A stretch of DNA of 64,000 nucleotides from Zoogloea sp. LCSB751 (GCF_002028455.1 NZ_MWUM01000005.1:62001-126000); one strand, 5' to 3'; counted from the stretch's first letter, positions 7,417 to 16,851 are shown. The notes: generated by a model not told the origin, from the sequence alone. Program-made: numbers and translations.

Positions 7417-8952
7417 ATGGCTTGGAATTCCCCACCAATTTTCCTGACAGATACAGACCAATTGTTCAAACATGCCCAACTCGAATCCGTCAAAGCCTGG
7501 ATCGGCGACCCGGCGCATGGCGCCCTGTCCTTGCATGCGCGTATCCAGCGGGCCGTCCGGCAACTGATTCTCGACGGCGCACTCGATGTGGGCAGGCCAT
7601 TGCCCGCATCGCGCGCGCTGGCCCTCTCTCTGGGGGTCTCCCGCGATACGGTTGAGACGGCGTACAGCCAGCTGCATGCGGAAGGCTTCATCGAGCGACG
7701 CGTGGGCAGCGGCAGCTTCGTATCGGAACGGGCGCGGCGCCTGACAAGGCACGAAGGAATTGCACGGCAAGCCGGGGCTACCGGGGAAATACCGAATCTG
7801 AGCCGGCGCGGCAGCGCCATCCACCAGGGCGGCGGCGTACGCGACTTCCTGGCGCCACGCCCGTTTGCACCCGGCTTGCCGGAGACCCGCAATTTTCCGC
7901 TCCAAACCTGGGAGCGTCTGGAGCGGCAGGTACTGAAGGAACATGGCACCCATGCCCTGCTGCACAGTCCGCCGCAGGGCATGGCACCGCTACGGCAAGC
8001 CATCGCCGATCATGTCAATCTGGAACGCGGCGCAGGGGCGACGCCCGAACGTGTGCTGGTGCTGACCAGCTCCCAGCAGGCCCTCACCTTGTGCGCCACG
8101 GTACTGCTCGATGCCGGCGATCGGATCTTCATCGAAGATCCCGTCTATCACGGTGCGCGCAAGGCCTTCGACGCCGCCGGCCTGGAATGCGTCCCCATAC
8201 CGCTGGACACCGACGGCATGCGGGTGGAACAGCTGTACGATGCGGAACCATCCGCCAAGGCCGTATTCCTGACCCCTTCGCATCAGTTTCCAAGCGGGGC
8301 GACGCTGGCGCTGGATAGACGGCTGGCCATCATCGACTGGGCTTACAAACAGCAAGCCTGGATCATCGAGGACGACTACGACAGCGAGTTCCACTATGCC
8401 GGCAAGCCCAAGGCCTGCGTGCAGGGGCTGGACCCGCACGAGCGGACGGTCTACATCGGCACCTTCACCAAATCGCTGTTTCCCGGCCTGCGCATCGGCT
8501 ACATGGTCCTGCCGCCACAGCTCGTGGGACCGATGACGGTGGCGCGCACCCTGCTGGATGGACACAGCGCGCCGATCCCGCAGCTCACCCTGGCGCGCTT
8601 CATGGAGGGCGGACATTTCGGCGCGCATGTGCGCACCATGCGCGCCGTTTATGCCGAACGACGCAACGTGCTGGCGCGGCTGGTCAGCACGCACCTGGCC
8701 GACTTCCTGAAGGCGCGGGTGCCGGCCGGGGGGATGCAGATGCCGTGCATCCTCATCCGCGACATTCCCGAGCAGGAAGCTGTCGAAGCCGCCCGTCGGG
8801 CCGGTATCGACCTGCTGGGCCTGAGCACATTGTATGCGTCCGGCAATCGTGAAGCCGGCTTCCTCATGGGCTTCGCCGCCCATGCGCCGAACGAGCTGGA
8901 GATTGCGGTCGGAAAACTGGCGGACGTGCTGCGTGCGCTGGATCGCAGGTAG
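7417..8952 (+). CDS. MocR-family regulator (GntR wHTH fused to aminotransferase domain)
   Basis: A 511-residue PLP-dependent transcription regulator. The N-terminal winged helix (about 45-105) has PASRALALSLGVSRDTV and the GSGSFV wing. The rest is a fold-type I aminotransferase domain with Asp in IIEDDYDSEFHY and the PLP lysine Lys352 in TFTKSLFPGLRIGY. MocR proteins usually regulate PLP, amino acid or transporter genes and often lie divergent from their target. Here the divergent neighbour is benE across 65 bases, which makes benE the obvious candidate target; this is inference. Confidence 0.92.
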   Translation: MAWNSPPIFLTDTDQLFKHAQLESVKAWIGDPAHGALSLHARIQRAVRQLILDGALDVGRPLPASRALALSLGVSRDTVETAYSQLHAEGFIERRVGSGSFVSERARRLTRHEGIARQAGATGEIPNLSRRGSAIHQGGGVRDFLAPRPFAPGLPETRNFPLQTWERLERQVLKEHGTHALLHSPPQGMAPLRQAIADHVNLERGAGATPERVLVLTSSQQALTLCATVLLDAGDRIFIEDPVYHGARKAFDAAGLECVPIPLDTDGMRVEQLYDAEPSAKAVFLTPSHQFPSGATLALDRRLAIIDWAYKQQAWIIEDDYDSEFHYAGKPKACVQGLDPHERTVYIGTFTKSLFPGLRIGYMVLPPQLVGPMTVARTLLDGHSAPIPQLTLARFMEGGHFGAHVRTMRAVYAERRNVLARLVSTHLADFLKARVPAGGMQMPCILIRDIPEQEAVEAARRAGIDLLGLSTLYASGNREAGFLMGFAAHAPNELEIAVGKLADVLRALDRR

Positions 8953-8956
8953 GCAC

Positions 8957-9003
8957 AAAAAAACCAACGCCGCATTCCGCGGGGAGAGGGACGCGGAATG
9001 CGG
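8957..9003 (-). terminator. Rho-independent terminator after the CoA-transferase gene
   Basis: A perfect 12-bp stem (8970-8981 with 8992-9003) with a 10-base loop, followed on the minus strand by a run of eight T (8957-8964). It ends the CoA-transferase transcript and also lies just past the MocR stop codon. Confidence 0.85.
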
Positions 9004-9119
9004 GCTGGCCTTGGGGGAGATGCAGGCGGTACTACCTGGACTTCGGATCGAAGGGCATTATCGACGGCCGAAGGAGCCGGGAGCGCGGCCTGCGCGCGCT
9101 CCGGTTTGGGGTTGATGGT

Positions 9120-10634
9120 TTACGCGAAAGCCGGTTCCGGCTGCTTGTCGAGCATCGAACCGCTCTGCTCGTAACGCAGGTGCCAGGCAAAGGCTTCCTG
9201 CAGCAGGTGCGGGGTGTGGCCGCCGCGCTTGGTGGCGCGCAGGAAGTAGTCGCGCAGCACGTCGCGGTATAGCGGATCGGTACAGTTTTCAATGATCTGG
9301 CGGGCCCGCTCGCGGGGCGCCAGGCCACGCAGATCGGCCAGGCCATGCTCGGTGACGATGATGTCGGTGTCGTGCTCGGTGTGATCCACGTGGGACACCA
9401 TCGGGACGATGCTGGAGATCTTGCCGTCCTTGGCAATCGACTTGGTGACGAACACCGACAGGTGCGCGTTGCGGGCGAAGTCGCCGGAGCCACCGATGCC
9501 GTTCATCATGTGCGTGCCGCCCACGTGCGTGGAGTTCACGTTGCCGTAGATGTCGCACTCCAGCGCCGTGTTGATGGTGATCAGGCCCAGGCGGCGGATG
9601 ACTTCCGGATGGTTGCTGATCTCCTGCGGACGCAGCACCAGGCGCTGCTTGTAGCGCTCGATGTCGCCCAGCACGCGCTCGTAGGCGCCCTTCGACAGGG
9701 TGATGCTGGACGCCGACGCGAAGGTCAGACGGCCGTCGTCGAGGAGCTCGACGGTGCTGTCCTGCAGCACTTCGGAGTACATCTTGAGGTCGCGGAACGG
9801 AGAATCCAGCATGCCGTGCAGCACCGCGTTGGCGATGGTGCCGATGCCGGCCTGCAGCGGCTGCAGGGACGGCGACAGGCGGCCAGCCTTCACTTCGTGG
9901 AACAGGAACTCGTTCAGGTGGCCGGCGATGGCGTTGGTTTCGTTGTCCGGCGGCAGCACGTTGGACGGGCTGTCGGCCTTCTCGGTCAGCACGATGGCGA
10001 CGATCTTTTCCGGATCGACCGGGATATAGGGCAGACCGATGCGCTGTTCCGGGGAAATCAGCGGGATCGGCAAGCGGTGCGGACGGTAGGTCGGGATGTA
10101 GATGTCGTGCAGGCCTTCAAGGCCTTCCGGCATCTTCACGTTGATCTCGACGATGATCTTCTTGGCCAGCACGGCGAAGCTGGCGGAGTTGCCCACCGAA
10201 GTGGTCGGCACGATACCGCCGTTCTCGGTGATGGCGGTGGCTTCGACGACGGCGATATCGACCGGCGCGATCTGACCGGAGCGCAGTTGCTCAACGGTCT
10301 CGGACAGGTGTTGGTCGATGAAGGCGACTTCGCCGGCGTTGATCTTGCGGCGCAGGGTCGGATCGGACTGGAAGGGAATACGGCGGGCGATGACGTTGGT
10401 TTCGGTCAGCACCTTGTCGATATCGTTGCCCAGGGACGCGCCGGTCATCAGGGTGATTTTCAGCGGCTCGCGGGTGGCGCGCTCGGCCAGCGCAAAGGGC
10501 ACCGCCTTGCAGTCGCCGGCACGGGTGAAGCCGCTCATGCCGACGGTCATGCCGTCCTTGAACAACAGGGCGGCCTCTTCCGGCGACATGATGCGCTCTC
10601 GCAGGCGCTGCAGGCGAATACGGTCCATGGACAT
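9120..10634 (-). CDS. Acetyl-CoA hydrolase / succinyl-CoA:acetate CoA-transferase (AarC/Ach1-like)
   Basis: A 504-residue class I CoA-transferase that exchanges CoA between succinyl- or propionyl-CoA and acetate in the cytoplasm. The likely catalytic glutamate is Glu288 in MYSEVLQD, and the glycine-rich GIGGSGDF (379-386) matches the acyl-CoA pocket of AarC and SCACT. Length fits the family (about 500). A GGAG site precedes the ATG. It is divergent from a LysR regulator, with a palindrome and promoter between them, so it is probably under that regulator. Whether hydrolase or transferase activity dominates cannot be read from sequence. Confidence 0.93.
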   Translation of the reverse strand: MSMDRIRLQRLRERIMSPEEAALLFKDGMTVGMSGFTRAGDCKAVPFALAERATREPLKITLMTGASLGNDIDKVLTETNVIARRIPFQSDPTLRRKINAGEVAFIDQHLSETVEQLRSGQIAPVDIAVVEATAITENGGIVPTTSVGNSASFAVLAKKIIVEINVKMPEGLEGLHDIYIPTYRPHRLPIPLISPEQRIGLPYIPVDPEKIVAIVLTEKADSPSNVLPPDNETNAIAGHLNEFLFHEVKAGRLSPSLQPLQAGIGTIANAVLHGMLDSPFRDLKMYSEVLQDSTVELLDDGRLTFASASSITLSKGAYERVLGDIERYKQRLVLRPQEISNHPEVIRRLGLITINTALECDIYGNVNSTHVGGTHMMNGIGGSGDFARNAHLSVFVTKSIAKDGKISSIVPMVSHVDHTEHDTDIIVTEHGLADLRGLAPRERARQIIENCTDPLYRDVLRDYFLRATKRGGHTPHLLQEAFAWHLRYEQSGSMLDKQPEPAFA

Positions 10635-10695
10635 ACTTATTTCTCCGATCCTTCTAATCTTGTTGGGCTCGCCTCGACGGGCAAGTTCACGTTGA

Positions 10696-10701
10696 AGTAT
10701 A
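10696..10701 (-). promoter_or_regulatory. Candidate -10 element of the CoA-transferase gene
   Basis: On the minus strand TATACT lies 61 bases upstream of the start codon. No good -35 hexamer exists at the right spacing; the LysR-type palindrome overlaps that position, as expected of an activated promoter. Confidence 0.45.
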
Positions 10702-10712
10702 GAAGTCGGAAA

Positions 10713-10731
10713 TAAGTCATTGGATGACTTA
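10713..10731. promoter_or_regulatory. Palindromic LysR-type operator candidate
   Basis: TAAGTCAT-TGG-ATGACTTA is a perfect 8-bp inverted repeat with a 3-base centre, located in the 131-base gap between the divergent LysR gene and the CoA-transferase gene. Further half-site-like GAAGTC and CAAGTC copies lie on either side (near 10702 and 10744). Size, position and symmetry fit LysR-type binding sites. Confidence 0.6.
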
Positions 10732-10765
10732 AACTACTTGATACAAGTCGCTTTTTTCATGATCA

Positions 10766-11662
10766 ATGGACCTGCGTGCCCTCCGCTATTTCATCGAGAC
10801 CGTTCGCCAGAACAGCTTCACGCTGGCGGCCGAAAAACTCCACGTCACCCAGTCCACGGTCAGCAAGATGATCCGTCAGCTGGAGGACGAGATCGGCCAG
10901 CCGCTGCTCAGCCGCGAAGGGCGTCAACTGCGCCTCACCGACGTGGGGCGCATCTTGTTCACGCGTGGCCAGGAGGCCCTCGGCGTGATGCAGGAGCTGT
11001 CCCGGGAAGTGGCCGACCTGACGGCCCTCACCCGCGGCGAGCTCACGGTAGGCATGCCGCCGATGATCAACCTGCTGTTCTCGCCGGTGGTGAAGGCCTT
11101 CTGCGAGCGTTACCCCGGCGTGCGCCTGACCCTTCAGGAAAATGGTGGCCAGGTAATCGAACAACAGGTGGCCAGTGGCGAACTGGAGGTGGGCGTCACC
11201 ATCCTCCCCGCCGAACCGGCCCTCGAACTGACGAGCCGCCGCTATGGACGCTATCCCATCCTCGTCGTTGGCCCGCGCCAAGTCAGTTGGGCGGGGGAAG
11301 CGGCTGTCGGCATCGCAGCCCTGCGCGATGAACCGCTGGTGTTGCTACCGGACGATTTTTCGCTGACCCGCCGCCTGCGCGCCGCTTTCGACGAAGCCCA
11401 CCTGACGCCACGCATCGCGGCCCAGAGCGGGCAATGGGATTTTCTCGTCGCGATGGCCGCAGCCGGCCTCGGCACGACGCTGCTGCCGGCGCCGCTGCTG
11501 GCCCGCCTCAACGTGGGAGACGAACTGGTGGTACGCCCGCTGGCCGACCCCGGCATCGACTGGGACGTGGCACTGATCTGGAAACCCCGTCGCTACCTGT
11601 CCCACGCCGCCCGGGCGTGGCTGGCGGTCTGCGAAGAAGTGCTGCTCCCCACCACTCCTTGA
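10766..11662 (+). CDS. LysR-family transcriptional regulator (next to CoA-transferase)
   Basis: A 298-residue LysR-type regulator. The helix-turn-helix is in the first 60 residues (FTLAAEKLHVTQSTVSKMIRQLE), followed by a linker helix and a periplasmic-binding-protein-like effector domain starting near VGMPPMINLL. It is divergent from the acetate CoA-transferase, with a palindrome in the shared promoter region. Regulation of acetate/acyl-CoA metabolism is the natural inference; the effector is unknown. Confidence 0.93.
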   Translation: MDLRALRYFIETVRQNSFTLAAEKLHVTQSTVSKMIRQLEDEIGQPLLSREGRQLRLTDVGRILFTRGQEALGVMQELSREVADLTALTRGELTVGMPPMINLLFSPVVKAFCERYPGVRLTLQENGGQVIEQQVASGELEVGVTILPAEPALELTSRRYGRYPILVVGPRQVSWAGEAAVGIAALRDEPLVLLPDDFSLTRRLRAAFDEAHLTPRIAAQSGQWDFLVAMAAAGLGTTLLPAPLLARLNVGDELVVRPLADPGIDWDVALIWKPRRYLSHAARAWLAVCEEVLLPTTP

Positions 11663-11671
11663 GCGGAGAAG

Positions 11672-12349
11672 TCAGCCCTGCAACACCGTACGCAACCAGC
11701 TCTCGATATCCCGGACCTCGTCCAGATTCAGGCTGTGCTCCATCTCATAGCCGTGCCACTGAAGCGGGTAGCCGGCCGATGCCAGCAGATCGCCGGAGCG
11801 CTTGCCGAAAGCGTAGGGAATCACCGGGTCGTCGTGACCGTGGGCCATGAAGATCGGGACGTCCCGGTTGGCGGGGCTGGCCTCCGCCTCCAGAGTGTCG
11901 GCCAGCGGCACATAGGTGGATAGGGCGAGGATGCCGGCCAGGCGCCGCGGATGACGCAGGCCGGCATGCAGGGCGATGGCCCCGCCTTGGGAGAAGCCGG
12001 CCAGCACGATGCGCTCGTCGGGGATGCCTCGGGCGTTCTCGCGGGCGATCAACGCCGCCACCTGGCCGGCCGACTCCAGCACCCCGGCCGGATCTTCCCG
12101 CCGTTCCGAAAAATCGGACGAGACGATGTCGTACCAGGCCCGCATCACGTAGCCGCCGTTGATCGTCACCGCCCGTAGCGGCGCATGAGGAAAGACGAAG
12201 CGGAGCGGCGGCAGGCGCTCGATGTCGAACGCCTCCACCACCGGCTCGAAGTCGTGCCCATCGGCCCCCAGGCCATGCAGCCAGATCACGGCGTGGGTCG
12301 GCTCCGGGGCGGTCAGGAGTTCAACGGCAGGCAAAAGCGGAACGGTCAT
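11672..12349 (-). CDS. Carboxylesterase / phospholipase (alpha/beta hydrolase)
   Basis: A 225-residue serine esterase of the carboxylesterase/acyl-protein-thioesterase-like family, cytoplasmic with no signal peptide. The oxyanion segment is WLHGLGADGHDF (residues 24-35), the nucleophile lies in GFSQGGA, the acid is in HGHDDPVIP and the histidine is near the C-terminus (MEHSLN). Length fits family members such as Pseudomonas EstB (about 220). A GGAG site precedes the ATG. It converges on the LysR gene, 9 bases apart. Confidence 0.92.
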   Translation of the reverse strand: MTVPLLPAVELLTAPEPTHAVIWLHGLGADGHDFEPVVEAFDIERLPPLRFVFPHAPLRAVTINGGYVMRAWYDIVSSDFSERREDPAGVLESAGQVAALIARENARGIPDERIVLAGFSQGGAIALHAGLRHPRRLAGILALSTYVPLADTLEAEASPANRDVPIFMAHGHDDPVIPYAFGKRSGDLLASAGYPLQWHGYEMEHSLNLDEVRDIESWLRTVLQG

Positions 12350-12520
12350 GGTGTCTCCTTTGGGGGCGAAGCCGATTGTAGCCGGGTCGGGGTAAGGCTC
12401 GCAGCAAAGCGGGCTGTCGCCGCCGCATGCACGAAAGTCACGATTTATTGCGCAAGATCATGACTGGGGGACAAGGGCAAGGTAGATTCATGAGCTTGAT
12501 CCGTGCCTTGCGTACCGCTT

Positions 12521-14431
12521 ATGGTCACTACCGCTCCCGACACCCTGATCCGCACCAATCTCGACTTCCTGCGCCGCCATCCGCCCTTCGACCGGATGGA
12601 AGCCGACGCCCTGCATTTCCTGGGAGAGCGCCTGGCCACCGCCTTCTACCCCGCGGATTCGGAAATCCTGATGCCGGAAGACGGCCCGCCCAGCTTCTTC
12701 TACATCGTCTATCGGGGCAAGGTGCAGGCGCGCCAGGTGGGTGGTGTCGCCGTCACCGAATACGCCACGCTGACCCTCGGCCCTGGCGAAGGCTTCCCGA
12801 TCGGCGCCATCTCGGCCGGACGCCCGTCCACCAATGGCTACATCGCGGTGGAAGACAGCTACTGTTTCCAACTGCCGGCTGCCGATTTCCTGCGCCTGCA
12901 GGAAATCAGTCCGAGCTTCCAGCTTTTCTGTACACGCTACATCGCCAGCCTGCTCAACCAGTCGCGGGAGCAACTGCAGGTCCAGTTCTCCCAGCGGGCC
13001 GCCGAACAGCAGACGATGACGACCCCGCTGTCCAATCTGTTCAAGAAGGCACCGGTTTTCGTCGCCCCCGGGCTCAGCACCCGCACCGCCCTCGAAAAGA
13101 TGGTGGAAGCCGGCGTCGGCTGCCTGGCCGTAGCCGGCGACGACGACAAGCCGGTCGGTGTGCTGACCCAGAGCGACATCCTGAAGCGCATCGTGCTCCC
13201 CGGCTTCGACCTGACCCGGCCGATCGCCGACGTGATGACCGCCCCGCCCCACACGCTGGGCACCAATGCCAGTGCCTACGATGCGGCCCTCGAGATGGCC
13301 ACCCACGGTGTGCGCCACATCCTGGTGGTCGACGCGGAAAACAAGCTGAAGGGCGTCATCTCCGAGCGCGACCTGTTTGCGCTGCAACGCATCGGCCTGC
13401 GCCAGGTCCGTTCCAGCATCGAGAGCGCCGCCAACGTCCAGGCCCTGCAGCAGGCCAGCCAGGACATCCGCCAGCTGGCCCTCAACCTGCTCGCCCAGGG
13501 GATCGGTGCCGAGCAGCTGACCCAGTTCATCTCGGCCCTCAACGATGCGCTGACGCGGCGCATCATCGAGCTCAACCTGGACCGCCACGACCTCTACGGC
13601 GTGGAGTACGCCTGGCTGGCCTTCGGCTCCGAAGGGCGCCACGAGCAGACCCTGTCCACCGACCAGGACAACGGGATCATCTATGTGCTGCCCGAATGGG
13701 CCGACAAGGAACCCCTCAAGCTGCGCCTGCTGGAGTTCGCCCGCGACGTCAATAACGACCTGGCGAGCTGCGGCTTTCCACTGTGCACAGGCAACATCAT
13801 GGCCAGCAATCCGGACCTGTGCCTCACCATCGACGAATGGCGGGAGCGTTTCGGCAACTGGATCCGCGAACCGCACCCTGAAGCCCTGCTCAACGCCACA
13901 ATCTTCTTCGACTTCCGCGTACTGCTCGGCGACGAAAAGCTGGCCTACAAGCTGCGCCACTGGTTGCTGTCGATGACCGGCGGCAATCCAGCTTTCCTGA
14001 AGGCCATGGCAACCAATGCACTTGATGTATCGCCACCGCTGGGCAAGATCCGCGACTTCGTCACCGACGACGACCCCAGGTACCCGGGCACCATCGACCT
14101 GAAAAAATTCGGCGCCCGCCTGTTCGTCGACGCGGCCCGCGTTCTCGCGCTGCGCACCGGCGTCGAGGCCACCAGCACCGTGCAGCGCCTGCGCCAGGGA
14201 GGCGGCCGCATCGGCATGCCTGCGGAAGAACTCTCCGCGATGGCCGATGGCTTCCACTTCATCCAGCTGCTGCGCTTGCGCCATCAGCATCTGGATACCG
14301 ATCACGGTGCACCGGGCGACAACCGGGTGAAGCCGGACGATCTCAACGAGCTGGACCGACGCATCCTCAAGGAAGCCTTCCGCCAGGCCCGCAAGATCCA
14401 ACTGCGACTCAAGCTGGACTACCAAATATGA
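12521..14431 (+). CDS. Cyclic-nucleotide-binding/CBS/DUF294 nucleotidyltransferase-like signalling protein
   Basis: A 636-residue cytoplasmic protein with a CNB-type domain (about 15-135), a CBS pair (about 160-290), a DUF294 putative nucleotidyltransferase domain with GSEGRHEQTLSTDQDN, and a helical C-terminal DUF294 output region. Such proteins are commonly paired with a DnaQ-like exonuclease gene, as here (ATGA overlap), and elsewhere are found near acetate uptake and activation genes. The ATG at 12521 was chosen; a GTG 18 bases upstream is an in-frame alternative. No strong ribosome site precedes either. Confidence 0.9.
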   Translation: MVTTAPDTLIRTNLDFLRRHPPFDRMEADALHFLGERLATAFYPADSEILMPEDGPPSFFYIVYRGKVQARQVGGVAVTEYATLTLGPGEGFPIGAISAGRPSTNGYIAVEDSYCFQLPAADFLRLQEISPSFQLFCTRYIASLLNQSREQLQVQFSQRAAEQQTMTTPLSNLFKKAPVFVAPGLSTRTALEKMVEAGVGCLAVAGDDDKPVGVLTQSDILKRIVLPGFDLTRPIADVMTAPPHTLGTNASAYDAALEMATHGVRHILVVDAENKLKGVISERDLFALQRIGLRQVRSSIESAANVQALQQASQDIRQLALNLLAQGIGAEQLTQFISALNDALTRRIIELNLDRHDLYGVEYAWLAFGSEGRHEQTLSTDQDNGIIYVLPEWADKEPLKLRLLEFARDVNNDLASCGFPLCTGNIMASNPDLCLTIDEWRERFGNWIREPHPEALLNATIFFDFRVLLGDEKLAYKLRHWLLSMTGGNPAFLKAMATNALDVSPPLGKIRDFVTDDDPRYPGTIDLKKFGARLFVDAARVLALRTGVEATSTVQRLRQGGGRIGMPAEELSAMADGFHFIQLLRLRHQHLDTDHGAPGDNRVKPDDLNELDRRILKEAFRQARKIQLRLKLDYQI

Positions 14432-15063
14432 GCTGGCTCTCCCGACTCCTGCCCGGTAGCGGACCGGACCTCAGTCCCGAACAACAGGCCAGCCTGGCGG
14501 CGATCACGACCCGACCGGCCCCGGACCTGGGGCGCAGCCATTTCGAGACGCGCTACGTGATCATCAATGCGGAAAGCCGGCCGATGGATGGCGGTGGCCA
14601 GCGTTTGCTGGGGGTGGGTGCCGTCGCCATCAACCGGGGCTTGTTGCACCCGGCCGAGAGCTTTCGTGCCGAACTGGGCACGGCGCCCGCCGACGCATTG
14701 CTGGGCCTGCTGCATTTCGTCGCCAGGGCGCCGCTGGTGGTGTACAACGCCCCCTTCAACCAGGGCATTCTCGAACGGGGTTTCGAGCAGAACCTGGGCA
14801 ACGTACCAGCGCTGGAATGGCTGGACCTGATGGTGATCATGCCCAGCCTCTACCCCGAGCGGATCGCCGGCCAAGCCCGCATGGACGCCTGGCTGGGCGC
14901 CTTCGGCATCGACCGGCTGGACCGCCACGATGCGGTGCTGGAAGCGTTGGCCGTAGCCCAGCTCCACCAGGTGGCACTGGCCCGCGCCAAGGCCCAGGGG
15001 CTCACCACTCCGCAGGATCTGCTCGAAAGCCAGACCAGCCGAAAATGGCTGCGCGGGAGCTGA
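14428..15063 (+). CDS. DnaQ-like exonuclease-fold protein with degenerate active site
   Basis: A 211-residue protein of the DEDDh exonuclease fold, translationally coupled to the DUF294 gene by ATGA. The three Exo motifs can be placed but most acidic ligands are changed: Exo I reads IINAES (Asn47 where DnaQ has Asp, Glu49 retained), Exo II reads NAPFN (Asn111 where DnaQ has Asp), Exo III reads HDAVLEA (His167 retained, Glu172 in place of Asp). Loss of two metal-binding aspartates makes nuclease activity doubtful; it may be a binding or regulatory partner of the DUF294 protein. Confidence 0.85.
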   Translation: MSWLSRLLPGSGPDLSPEQQASLAAITTRPAPDLGRSHFETRYVIINAESRPMDGGGQRLLGVGAVAINRGLLHPAESFRAELGTAPADALLGLLHFVARAPLVVYNAPFNQGILERGFEQNLGNVPALEWLDLMVIMPSLYPERIAGQARMDAWLGAFGIDRLDRHDAVLEALAVAQLHQVALARAKAQGLTTPQDLLESQTSRKWLRGS

Positions 15064-15067
15064 ACGG

Positions 15068-15979
15068 CTATCCCGGCAAAACCAGGGCCTGCCGCCAGCG
15101 CTCCTCACACAAGGCCGCAAAGCGCCGGGCCAGCGGTGACGGGCCTTGCGGCAACAGAATGGCCGCTTCAGCGGTCGCATCGCTGTCGTCGAGCGGCTGC
15201 ACCCGTGCGCCGGCTGGCACCAGGGCGGCCATGCACTCCGGAATCACCGCAATGCCGAAGCCGGCCGCCACCAGGCTGAGCATCGAGGTTTTGCGGGAAA
15301 TGACATTGCCCATCCGCGGCACGAAGCCCCGCTGCAGACACAGATCCGTCATCCGCCGGGCCAGCCCGCCGCGCTCCCGGTGCACCGCCGACACGAAGGG
15401 CACCTCGGCCAGATCAGCGAGCCGAAGGCTCTGCCGGTCGGCAAGGGGATGGGCAGCGGGGATCGCAACGACCAGCCGCTCCCTCGCCAGCGGAACGAAC
15501 TGCACGGCCGGATCCCGGCGCAGCACCGGCATCCGCGCCACACCGATGTCGGCCCGGCCGGCGGCGATCTCGACCACCTGCACCTCTGACGACACCCGGT
15601 CCAGATCCACCCGCGCCGCGGGCGCCGCCTCCGCAAATGCCTGCAGGCTGGCCAGCAGCGGACCGCCGATAGGGATCGAGCTCGAATGCAGCAGCCGCAG
15701 CACCCCTGATTCCCCGCGGGCCAGGCAGCGCGCATCCTCCGCGGCTTCGTCGATGGCCTGGGCCACCTCCCCGATACGCTCGCGGAACAGCGCGCCGGCC
15801 GGCGTGAGACTCACGCCGCGTGCCTCGCGGACGAACAACGGAAAACCCAGCTCCTCCTCCATCTGCGCGATCTGCCGGCTGAGCGCCGGTTGCGCGACGA
15901 AGAGCCCGGCGGCCGCCTGGGAAAGATTGCCGGTTTCGGCAACGGCCAGGAAGTAGCGGATCTGACGCAGGCTAAGCAT
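15068..15979 (-). CDS. LysR-family transcriptional regulator (next to TSUP exporter)
   Basis: A 303-residue LysR-type regulator with the N-terminal helix-turn-helix (NLSQAAAGLFVAQPALSRQIAQME) and an effector-binding domain. It belongs to the CynR/NAC-like broad group by its N-terminal sequence. It is divergent from the TauE/SafE-family permease across less than 100 bases and is likely to regulate it. The effector is unknown. Confidence 0.92.
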   Translation of the reverse strand: MLSLRQIRYFLAVAETGNLSQAAAGLFVAQPALSRQIAQMEEELGFPLFVREARGVSLTPAGALFRERIGEVAQAIDEAAEDARCLARGESGVLRLLHSSSIPIGGPLLASLQAFAEAAPAARVDLDRVSSEVQVVEIAAGRADIGVARMPVLRRDPAVQFVPLARERLVVAIPAAHPLADRQSLRLADLAEVPFVSAVHRERGGLARRMTDLCLQRGFVPRMGNVISRKTSMLSLVAAGFGIAVIPECMAALVPAGARVQPLDDSDATAEAAILLPQGPSPLARRFAALCEERWRQALVLPG

Positions 15980-16074
15980 TCCAGAAAGTCATGGCTGGAC
16001 GAATAAACTGATATTGGCGTTATACCTTGGCCAATTCCAGAATTCCATGCACGTCGATTCCGCACACAGCGATC

Positions 16075-16851
16075 ATGGAAAACTGGATGCCCACCCTGCT
16101 CTTCAGCACCACCGATATTGCCGCCCTGGCAGCAGCCTTTGCGATTCTGGTCATCGCCTACGCAATCTTCGCGCTACTCGGCTTCGGCTCCGCACTCATC
16201 GCCAGCACGCCACTGGCCTGGGTGATGCCGGTCAGCCGCATCGTGCCCCTGCTGGCCCTGCTCGACGCCGCGGGCTCGCTGCAGCGGGGCTACCAGGCAC
16301 GCCACCTGATCGACCGGAGCAGCCTGGGGCGCCTGGTGCCCGGCATGCTGGCCGGCCAGTTGCTCGGAGTGAGCCTGCTGGCCCATCTGCCGCTGGGCAT
16401 CCTGGCGATGCTGCTCGGCCTTTTCGTGGCCGGCTACGGCTTGCGCGAACTGCGCGGACGTCGCGGGTCTGCCGCGCCGGGGCAAGGTGCTGCCTGGCTG
16501 TACGGGGGATTCGGGGGTGTATTGGGCGGGCTGTTCGGCAGCGGCGGCTTCGTCTATGCCACTTACCTGCAGGCCCATCTGCCCCGACGGGAAGCCTATC
16601 GGGCCACCCAGGCGGTCATGATCGCCCTGTCCACCGGCTGGCGGATCGCCTTGTGCGTGGCCGCCGGCCTCATCGACGGACGCCTGCTGCTCACCGCGCT
16701 GGTGCTGCTGCCGGCCGCCTATCTGGGCATGGCGCTAGGCCGGCATGTGGACAAACGCTTGAGCGGAGCGGGTTTTGCGAGGCTGCTGAACCTGTTCCTG
16801 ATCGCCTCCGGCCTGGCCTTGATCGGCAAGGGCCTGCAGCAGATTTCGTGA
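16075..16851 (+). CDS. TauE/SafE (TSUP) family membrane exporter
   Basis: A 258-residue inner-membrane protein of the TauE/SafE/DUF81 family, with about eight hydrophobic segments and the repeated family glycine motifs (FALLGFGSALIA and GGFGGVLGGLFGSGG). TSUP members export sulfite, sulfoacetate or similar organosulfur anions. A TTG start at 16027 would lengthen it by 16 non-hydrophobic residues; the ATG at 16075 gives the usual family length. The divergent LysR gene suggests induction by its substrate; the substrate is not known. Confidence 0.88.
   Translation: MENWMPTLLFSTTDIAALAAAFAILVIAYAIFALLGFGSALIASTPLAWVMPVSRIVPLLALLDAAGSLQRGYQARHLIDRSSLGRLVPGMLAGQLLGVSLLAHLPLGILAMLLGLFVAGYGLRELRGRRGSAAPGQGAAWLYGGFGGVLGGLFGSGGFVYATYLQAHLPRREAYRATQAVMIALSTGWRIALCVAAGLIDGRLLLTALVLLPAAYLGMALGRHVDKRLSGAGFARLLNLFLIASGLALIGKGLQQIS

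Noticed and set aside
12488..14425. A 645-codon minus-strand frame opposite the DUF294 gene
   Set aside because: Antisense mirror of a real gene with clear CNB, CBS and DUF294 motifs.
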